From an uncultured Collinsella sp. (GTDB taxonomy: Bacteria; Actinomycetota; Coriobacteriia; Coriobacteriales; Coriobacteriaceae), in NCBI GenBank assembly GCA_900554455.1, contig USHT01000095.1:1-5264 (forward strand): a stretch of 5,264 bases of DNA, in the 5' to 3' direction. The position numbers and the translations under genes were made by a program. The notes beneath the pieces are model-generated. The model was not told where the DNA came from. It saw only the letters and a program-made list of their open reading frames with translations, and did no database searches. Below are positions 1 to 4,208 of the stretch, piece by piece; within the stretch, counting starts at the first letter, position 1; the number at the start of each line of letters is the position of its first letter.

Positions 1-161
1 GCGATATCGCCAAGAAGATGGGTTTGTCGGCGAACAAAGTTGGGTCATATCGCAAGCGTCTGATCGATGCGGGGTTGATTGAGCCCGCGGGCTATGGCTG
101 TGTTTCGTTTGCAATTCCGTACATGCGCGATTATCTGTTGGAGACCGTTCGAGAGGACTAA
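1..161 (+). CDS. C-terminal end of a winged-helix protein, probably an AAA-family ATPase (5' truncated)
   Basis: The reading frame is open from the first full codon at position 3 and ends at TAA 159-161, with a second in-frame TAA directly after. Only the last 52 residues are present. They form a helix-turn-helix (DIAKKMGLSANKVGSYRKRL), then a helix ending in IDAGLIEP and a beta wing (GYGCVSFAIP), and finish with a short acidic tail. From memory, this winged-helix ending with its GLI and wing signature is common at the C-terminus of stand-alone AAA-family ATP-binding proteins of actinobacteria, but no P-loop is in view to prove it. A MarR/ROK-like DNA-binding protein is the main alternative. 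The start and catalytic part lie to the left of the window. No U-tract terminator follows directly; the next structure is the long inverted repeat at 211-265. Confidence 0.72.
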   Translation, partial: DIAKKMGLSANKVGSYRKRLIDAGLIEPAGYGCVSFAIPYMRDYLLETVRED

Positions 162-210
162 TAAAGAATGGGCTGTCCGCGCTGTCGCTGGGGCCGTCCT
201 TGTATCTTTG

Positions 211-265
211 TCTCAATCTGTAACATCTGGAGGGGATTACGGCCTGCAGATGTTACAGGTTGAGA
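211..265. repeat. 19-bp inverted repeat (long hairpin) in the gap before the tRNA
   Basis: Left arm 211-229 (TCTCAATCTGTAACATCTG) and right arm 247-265 (CAGATGTTACAGGTTGAGA) are reverse complements with one difference, which as RNA is a U-G wobble. The stem can extend outward by about three weaker pairs. Inward, after a G-G mismatch, AGG/CCT adds three more pairs, leaving a loop of about nine bases. No T-run follows on either strand, so it is not a standard intrinsic terminator. It is the dominant structure in the gap between the ATPase end and the tRNA gene (165-370), where I see no convincing gene. Confidence 0.8.
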
Positions 266-286
266 TGATTGACTGAGACGTTTACT

Positions 287-307
287 GGTAAAAGAGAGGT
301 AAAAGAG
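287..307. repeat. Two-copy direct repeat with 11-bp period
   Basis: GGTAAAAGAG occurs at 287-296 and again at 298-307, giving one helical turn between copies. It sits about 20 bp upstream of the tRNA -35 element. It could be a small protein-binding site, an upstream element of the tRNA promoter, or plain purine-rich low complexity; nothing in the sequence decides between these. Confidence 0.45.
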
Positions 308-327
308 GAAACGCCTCAAAATTCCCC

Positions 328-356
328 TTGCCCAACTTCGGCTGTTTGGTTACTAT
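328..356 (+). promoter_or_regulatory. Sigma-70-type promoter of the tRNA-Ser gene
   Basis: A -35 element TTGCCC (328-333) is separated by exactly 17 bp from a -10 element TACTAT (351-356). Initiation would be expected near 363, a few bases before the mature tRNA 5' end at 371. Spacing and position fit a stable-RNA promoter well. Confidence 0.7.
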
Positions 357-370
357 AGAACGGCTGTTAC

Positions 371-461
371 GGAGAGCTGACCGAGAGGCCGAAGGTGCTC
401 GCCTGCTAAGCGAGTATGCCCCAAAAGGGCATCTGGGGTTCGAATCCCCAGCTCTCCGCCA
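371..461 (+). tRNA. tRNA-Ser, anticodon GCT
   Basis: A complete class II tRNA that decodes AGC/AGU serine codons. The acceptor stem GGAGAGC (371-377) pairs with GCTCTCC (451-457), followed by discriminator G458 and an encoded CCA (459-461). The anticodon stem CTCGC/GCGAG (398-402/410-414) encloses the loop CTGCTAA with anticodon GCT at 405-407. The long variable arm that marks serine tRNAs is a perfect 6-bp hairpin (ATGCCC with GGGCAT, 416-421 and 427-432). The T arm is TGGGG-TTCGAAT-CCCCA (434-450). A promoter precedes it and an intrinsic terminator follows about 15 bp downstream, so it is a monocistronic tRNA gene. The 3' half of such genes is a common integrase target, relevant to the foreign-looking gene downstream. 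Confidence 0.97.
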
Positions 462-475
462 GTATGACTTTGAAG

Positions 476-501
476 AAGGGTCCCATTTGGGGCCCTTTTT
501 T
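476..501 (+). terminator. Intrinsic terminator of tRNA-Ser
   Basis: The stem AAGGGTCCC (476-484) pairs with GGGGCCCTT (489-497) through nine pairs including one U-G, with a four-base loop ATTT, and runs into six T residues at 496-501. Position and form are those of a Rho-independent terminator for the tRNA transcript. Confidence 0.9.
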
Positions 502-636
502 ATTATCAAGAATGGCGGCTGGGGATTAGAGTCCGAAAGGGCGTGAACATTAGGCAAACACGGGGCGCTTGAAAACGGGAGACCCAGGCGTGCTCGTGCA
601 CCCCGGTGTGGGGTTCCGAGGGGATGGAGTAGAAAT
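502..636 (+). other. Leader region upstream of the TM2 gene
   Basis: This gap between the tRNA terminator and the TM2 gene shows no convincing ORF. A TTGAAA at 569-574 could be a -35 element, but no matching -10 lies at normal spacing. A short GC hairpin (ACCCC 600-604, GGGGT 610-614) lies just before the ribosome binding site GGAG at 626-629, seven bases from the ATG. A weak or non-consensus promoter, or read-through from the tRNA, must be assumed for the downstream gene. Confidence 0.4.
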
Positions 637-1788
637 ATGGTAAAGGTCGGGCTGCGTAAGCCGAATCTAAAGACATCACTCAAGGCAAGAACGACCGGCA
701 GAGCGAAGCGCGCGGTAAAGCGGGCGATAATCCCCGGCTATGGTAAGAAGGGCATGGGGTGGATCAAAAATCCGAAGAAGGCTGCTTACAATGCCGTATA
801 CAGCAGAACGACCGTCGGAGTTGGGGATGTCGCTCGCGCCGTTGCTAAATCAGGCGCTCGGAGCTCGGCGTCAAGGACATCCTCAATTACTGTTTCATCG
901 CATGAAATTACACCTTTGGCGAAGCCTGAACAGAAATCTCTCACTCGAGAGATTACGTCGGTTGACAGGGCAAACAAAGCGCTTTTGCTATGCTTCCTTC
1001 TTGGATGGTCGGGCGCTCATAGGGCGTATGCACGGATGTGGGGTAGCTTCTTTCTATATCTCTTTACCTTTGGCCTTTTTGGATTTGGTTGGCTGTTTGA
1101 TATTGTGACACTACTGATGAGACGCTCCGAGCTAAGGCGTCTCGGCGACAGTGATCCGACTCAACAGCAAGCGCCATGTTCCGTTGATTCTACATTCGAT
1201 CGAAATGTCGCCGACTCCGGAAATTGGGAACAGCGTGGAGATGGGGAGGCTGCGGCTCGGCTAGAGCTTCAACGTAAAAACCGTGCCTATATGGAAGAAA
1301 ACGGCATCGACGTGGAGATGTTTACCGAGGAAAAGGTCGCGGCGGACGCCTTGCGAACCATTGAGTCGGTATGCCCGTGCATGCTTAGGTTTGACCGAGG
1401 CATGAGCGAAGAGGAGCCAAGCATCAGCTTTTGCTCTCCAACAAAGACGGGGAAAATGCCCAAGAATGTCGTCGAGGCCCGCATTTACCATCAGGACGTG
1501 AAGCTATTGATGGATTCCCACGGCTTCGAATTGCCGGAGTATGGTGACAGCATCAATGTCATGATTAGTTATCTAGCTGATGGGCGCATAAATAAAGTCG
1601 ATATCCATGGGTTCCATAATGGCCGCTCCGTTAGTGTCTCCATTCGCAGGCGGAGCGACGATCTTGTTATGACGAGTGCGGGCACCATCGGAGAAACGGG
1701 TGCCTGGCAATCGCTGTGTCCTGGGGCAGACCCCTCAGCTGGGGATCTTTTCAGGGCCTTGACCAAGGAGGTCGAAAGGATCTACTAG
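637..1788 (+). CDS. TM2-domain membrane protein with a basic N-terminal segment and an unrecognised C-terminal domain
   Basis: A 383-residue protein starting at ATG 637 with GGAG seven bases upstream. Residues 1-65 are strongly basic with few acidic residues, and include a YGKKGMGWIKNPKKAAYN stretch followed by Y-SRTTV. I recall similar segments on hypothetical, often phage-linked, proteins of Gram-positives, but cannot confirm that here. Residues 66-112 are a Ser/Arg-rich linker. Residues 113-161 match the TM2 family: first helix NKALLLCFLLGW, a short turn with G-AHR-Y, then a second helix ending GFGWLFDIVTLL and a basic stop. Residues 165-203 are a polar linker. Residues 204-383 are soluble and mixed alpha/beta, with a helical start and strand-like stretches near 305-350; I do not recognise this part. 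It contains cysteines at 246, 248, 266 and 361 without an obvious metal-site pattern. TM2 domains give membrane location but no single biochemical role. The gene is less GC-rich than its right-hand neighbours and uses AGA, ATA and TTG-type codons freely, which suggests recent acquisition. It stands alone, directly after tRNA-Ser, and converges on the carboxypeptidase gene. No clear own terminator follows. Function unknown. Confidence 0.85.
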   Translation: MVKVGLRKPNLKTSLKARTTGRAKRAVKRAIIPGYGKKGMGWIKNPKKAAYNAVYSRTTVGVGDVARAVAKSGARSSASRTSSITVSSHEITPLAKPEQKSLTREITSVDRANKALLLCFLLGWSGAHRAYARMWGSFFLYLFTFGLFGFGWLFDIVTLLMRRSELRRLGDSDPTQQQAPCSVDSTFDRNVADSGNWEQRGDGEAAARLELQRKNRAYMEENGIDVEMFTEEKVAADALRTIESVCPCMLRFDRGMSEEEPSISFCSPTKTGKMPKNVVEARIYHQDVKLLMDSHGFELPEYGDSINVMISYLADGRINKVDIHGFHNGRSVSVSIRRRSDDLVMTSAGTIGETGAWQSLCPGADPSAGDLFRALTKEVERIY

Positions 1789-1892
1789 CATGCCCGGTGG
1801 ACCCGTTTTCAAGGTCCGAAAAGACACAGCGAAGGTAAACGGCTAGCAATGTCGCTTTGGTGATTCTGACGCATCCCGTTTAAGAGGTATTC

Positions 1893-1920
1893 AAAAAGAG
1901 GCGCCCCGTTGGACGCCTCT
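1893..1920 (-). terminator. Intrinsic terminator of the D,D-carboxypeptidase gene
   Basis: Read on the minus strand, AGAGGCG pairs perfectly with CGCCTCT (positions 1914-1920 and 1897-1903) around a ten-base loop, and the stem runs into five T residues (the A-run 1893-1897 on the plus strand). It lies about 30 bases beyond the stop codon of the leftward gene. On the plus strand no T-run follows, so it is unlikely to serve the TM2 gene efficiently. The rest of 1789-1949 shows nothing else I can name. Confidence 0.85.
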
Positions 1921-1949
1921 CCAATCTCAAATGTAATGTTCCCCCAGCC

Positions 1950-3290
1950 CTACACCTCGGGCGCCTTGGCTACGGTCTCGCTCTCTGCCGTGAGCGGGCG
2001 GTTGTCGATGCGGCGGCCCAGGCGGTCGAGCTTCACAAGGAGCCACTCGATGGGATTGGGCCCCGAGCCTTCCTCGTCGGCAACCAGGTCCATGACGGCG
2101 ATCTTGGTGCCGTCCTGCTTGAGTGTAACGCTGCCCACCTTGTCGCCCACATGCACCGTGCCAGAAAGATCGTCGTAGCTAACCTTTTCGGTCACCTCGC
2201 CGGCAAGAGAAAACACGGTCGCTTGCGCCGTGGGATCGGCGAGCGTGGCGTCGATTGTCTTATCCGTCCAGTCGGTTTGACTAATGCGCGCCATAAGCGG
2301 GTTGCCGTTGGCGGTCTTTTCTTGCGTGTTGGCGATTGCGACCGTCACCTTGTGACCGTAGTACCAGTTGGCAAGGGTGGCGGTATCGGTAAAGCGCTGA
2401 TCGGTGGTGGTGGAGTTCAAAATAACGGTGTAGATCTCGTCGCCGTCGCGGTTGTAGGCGCTCGTAAAGCAATAGCCCGCGTCGTCGGTGGTGCCGGTCT
2501 TGCCGCCGATGTTGCCATCTTGGCCCAGCAAATAGTTATGCGTGTCCATGGAATGCGAATGGTCGGTGCCGTCGGCGCCCGTGACCTCGATCCAGGAATC
2601 CTCGCTCGCTACGACCTCGCGGATCGTGTCGTTTTTCATGGCCTCCTGCATCATCAGCGCTACGTCGTGTGCGGTTGAGTGCATATCGCCAGCCCACTCA
2701 TCAAAGTCCAGACCATGCGGGTTTTCAAAAAGCGTACCGGTACAGCCGAGCTTCTTAGCGCGCTCGTTCATGGCCTTCACAAATGTGGCCTCGGCGTCTT
2801 TGGTCTTGGGGTCGATCTTCTTGCCCACATATTCGGCGAGCACGATGGCGGCGTCGTTGCCCGAGGGAATCATCAGACCGCGTAGTGCCTGCTCCACGGT
2901 AAGCTCGTCGCCTTCGAGCAAGCCGGCGGTCGAATTACCCACGGTGGCTGCGGCGTTGCTCACCGTGACCTTCTCGTCCATCTTGCAATTCTCGACGGTT
3001 AGGATTGCGGTCATGACCTTGGTGATCGAGGCGATTTTGACCTGCTCATCGGCGCCGCGCCCATAGTAGACGGTACCGTCTTTGCCCATGACGAGGGCAT
3101 TGGTCGCATCGATATCGGGCAGGTTTTCGGCCGTGATACCGCGCACATCGGCGGTTTTGCCGCAAACATTGTCGGTCGTGAGCACTTGGGCGCCGGCGAC
3201 GGTGGGCGCGCCAGCGGCAAGGGCGATAGCGCAGACAAAGCCGGCGGCAAGCTGGGCTGAGCGCTTTGCAAAAGAGGTGAGGGACTTCAC
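1950..3290 (-). CDS. Secreted D-alanyl-D-alanine carboxypeptidase (peptidase S11, PBP5-like)
   Basis: The protein removes the terminal D-Ala from peptidoglycan pentapeptides outside the membrane and so limits cross-linking. All three penicillin-binding motifs of the family are present, numbered from the GTG start chosen here (446 aa): SITK at 88-91 with nucleophile Ser88 and Lys91, SGN at 143-145, and KTGTT at 264-268. Residues 1-34 form a Sec signal peptide: K/R near the start, hydrophobic core LAAGFVCAIALAAG, and AGA before a probable cleavage site. After the catalytic domain (about 60-315) comes a beta-rich C-terminal domain. Then NPIEWLLVKLDRLGRRI (412-428), an amphipathic helix of the kind that holds PBP5 relatives on the membrane, and a polar tail. 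Four cysteines (43, 102, 183, 274) lie in the exported part. The frame extends upstream to a TTG at 3401 and an ATG at 3359, but neither has a ribosome site. The GTG at 3290 gives a normal signal peptide and lies about 33 bases after a predicted transcription start. The gene is divergent from a VanR/VanS-like pair. I did not use dacA or vanY because orthology cannot be decided from the window. Confidence 0.9.
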   Translation of the reverse strand: MKSLTSFAKRSAQLAAGFVCAIALAAGAPTVAGAQVLTTDNVCGKTADVRGITAENLPDIDATNALVMGKDGTVYYGRGADEQVKIASITKVMTAILTVENCKMDEKVTVSNAAATVGNSTAGLLEGDELTVEQALRGLMIPSGNDAAIVLAEYVGKKIDPKTKDAEATFVKAMNERAKKLGCTGTLFENPHGLDFDEWAGDMHSTAHDVALMMQEAMKNDTIREVVASEDSWIEVTGADGTDHSHSMDTHNYLLGQDGNIGGKTGTTDDAGYCFTSAYNRDGDEIYTVILNSTTTDQRFTDTATLANWYYGHKVTVAIANTQEKTANGNPLMARISQTDWTDKTIDATLADPTAQATVFSLAGEVTEKVSYDDLSGTVHVGDKVGSVTLKQDGTKIAVMDLVADEEGSGPNPIEWLLVKLDRLGRRIDNRPLTAESETVAKAPEV

Positions 3291-3329
3291 AGATTTCGCT
3301 TTCGACGGGATGGTCTCTTCTGAAACTAG

Positions 3330-3335
3330 AGTATA
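3330..3335 (-). promoter_or_regulatory. Predicted -10 element for the carboxypeptidase gene
   Basis: On the minus strand the hexamer TATACT (plus-strand AGTATA) differs from the TATAAT consensus at one position. The hexamer 17 bp upstream (TGATCG) is a poor -35. Initiation would fall near 3322, giving a leader of roughly 33 bases to the GTG at 3290. If correct, the transcript cannot encode the longer N-terminal forms starting at 3359 or 3401. Confidence 0.5.
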
Positions 3336-3401
3336 TCGTTTGCCGGCGTCGGCGATCATCGCGTGCGTGCGTGGCCCACATCCGCACCCGAACGGGCACA
3401 A

Positions 3402-3428
3402 GGGTGCTTAAGACCGACTTAATCACCC
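3402..3428. promoter_or_regulatory. Candidate operator: 11-bp-arm dyad with internal 11-bp-period direct repeat
   Basis: Arms 3402-3412 (GGGTGCTTAAG) and 3418-3428 (CTTAATCACCC) are reverse complements at 10 of 11 positions around the spacer ACCGA. The same site contains CTTAA at 3407-3411 and 3418-3422, a direct repeat on an 11-bp period, which is the typical layout for OmpR/PhoB-family regulators. It lies between divergent genes, with its centre about 50 bp upstream of the regulator's -10 element and about 82 bp upstream of the carboxypeptidase -10. No T-run follows on either strand, arguing against a terminator. Binding by the adjacent regulator is inference. Confidence 0.55.
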
Positions 3429-3461
3429 ACGCTTGTTGTGTGTGGCGTGCGTCGCCTCAGG

Positions 3462-3467
3462 CATAAT
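3462..3467 (+). promoter_or_regulatory. Predicted -10 element of the two-component operon
   Basis: CATAAT is one base from consensus and lies about 20 bases before the start codon. Predicted initiation near 3474 leaves a very short leader containing the AGGAG ribosome site (3478-3482), five bases from the ATG. No good -35 is present at 16-18 bp spacing (TGTGTG at 17), as often seen in promoters that depend on an activator bound upstream. Confidence 0.45.
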
Positions 3468-3487
3468 GGAGCGCGAGAGGAGCACGC

Positions 3488-4183
3488 ATGAACGAGCGCA
3501 TACTGGTAGTTGATGACGAGAAGGCCATCGCCGACTTGGTTGGTATCTACCTTACAAAAGAGGGCTTTGATGTCCAGATTGCCTATAGCGGGGCCGATGC
3601 TGCCAAGGCAATCTTGGAGCAGGAGTTCGATTTGGCGCTGCTAGATGTCATGCTGCCCGATATCGATGGGTTTGAGCTGCTGCGTACGATCCGTTCCAGC
3701 CATACCTATCCTGTGATCATGCTGACGGCGCGCGATGCCCAGCAAGACAAGATCGAGGGCCTTTCGCTTGGTGCGGACGATTACGTGGTTAAGCCGTTCC
3801 GTCCGCTGGAGCTCATCGCGCGCGTGCACGCTCAGCTTCGCCGCTACACCAGCTACGGTAGCCGTGCACAGGCGGCCGAGTCGCCGACCATTCAGCTCGA
3901 CGGCTTGGAGATCAACCGCGATGCTCGTTCCGTAACGGTGGACGGTTCACCGGTACGCCTCACACCCACCGAGTATTCAATCTTGCTGTATCTGGTCGAG
4001 CATCGCGGCAGCGTGGTGGCCGTGGAGGACCTGTTCCGCGCGGTGTGGAGCGAGGATTTTATGCCCGGCTCCAACAATACGGTGATGGTGCACATTCGCC
4101 ACTTGCGCGAAAAAATCGGCGACGACGCACAAAAGCCACGCTTTATCAAAAACGTCTGGGGCGTCGGCTACATCATCGAATAG
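3488..4183 (+). CDS. VanR-like response regulator (OmpR/PhoB family)
   Basis: A 231-residue transcription regulator, the normal length for the family. The receiver domain (about 1-118) has the acidic pair Asp9-Asp10, phospho-acceptor Asp53 in LALLDVMLPD, Thr80, Tyr99 as switch residue, and Lys102 in VKPFRPLELIARV. The DNA-binding winged helix (about 133-231) includes LTPTEYSIL, the recognition helix around SNNTVMVHIRHLREKI (195-210), and the closing wing FIKNVWGVGYIIE. The segments HTYPVIMLT, GADDY-KPFRPLELIARV-AQLRRY, SNNT-VHIRHLREK and VWGVGY match VanR of glycopeptide-resistance operons as I remember it, so the VanR-like subgroup is well supported. That does not show control of resistance genes, since many Gram-positives carry VanR-like regulators without a van cluster. 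The ATG at 3488 has AGGAG five bases upstream. The kinase gene follows after a 25-bp gap, almost certainly in the same operon. Autoregulation through the dyad at 3402-3428 is plausible but inferred. Confidence 0.93.
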   Translation: MNERILVVDDEKAIADLVGIYLTKEGFDVQIAYSGADAAKAILEQEFDLALLDVMLPDIDGFELLRTIRSSHTYPVIMLTARDAQQDKIEGLSLGADDYVVKPFRPLELIARVHAQLRRYTSYGSRAQAAESPTIQLDGLEINRDARSVTVDGSPVRLTPTEYSILLYLVEHRGSVVAVEDLFRAVWSEDFMPGSNNTVMVHIRHLREKIGDDAQKPRFIKNVWGVGYIIE

Positions 4184-4208
4184 CGCCTTTGATGGTGGGG
4201 AAGTGGAT

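Noticed and set aside
79..276. 65-codon plus-strand frame overlapping the ATPase end
   Set aside because: Out of frame with the well-supported winged-helix tail, no ribosome site, and it runs through the inverted repeat.
328..546. 72-codon plus-strand frame across the tRNA
   Set aside because: It is simply tRNA, terminator and flank read through in one frame; its first codon coincides with the tRNA -35 element.
434..620. Possible att repeat: TGGGGTTC of the tRNA T arm recurs at 609-616
   Set aside because: The identity is only eight bases and diverges immediately; too short for an attachment-site duplication.
282..683. 133-codon minus-strand frame containing a RAGDSNPRCPFGAYSLSRR-type sequence
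   Set aside because: It is the antisense translation of the tRNA-Ser gene plus flanks, a well-known source of false proteins; it has no coding signal and crosses the tRNA promoter and terminator.
1789..1890. Plus-strand terminator for the TM2 gene
   Set aside because: Only weak 3-5 bp pairings are visible (for example AGCGA with TCGCT) and none is followed by a T-run.
2151..3066. Long plus-strand frames (175 and 174 codons) opposite the carboxypeptidase
   Set aside because: Antisense shadows of a GC-rich gene whose minus-strand product carries all family motifs.
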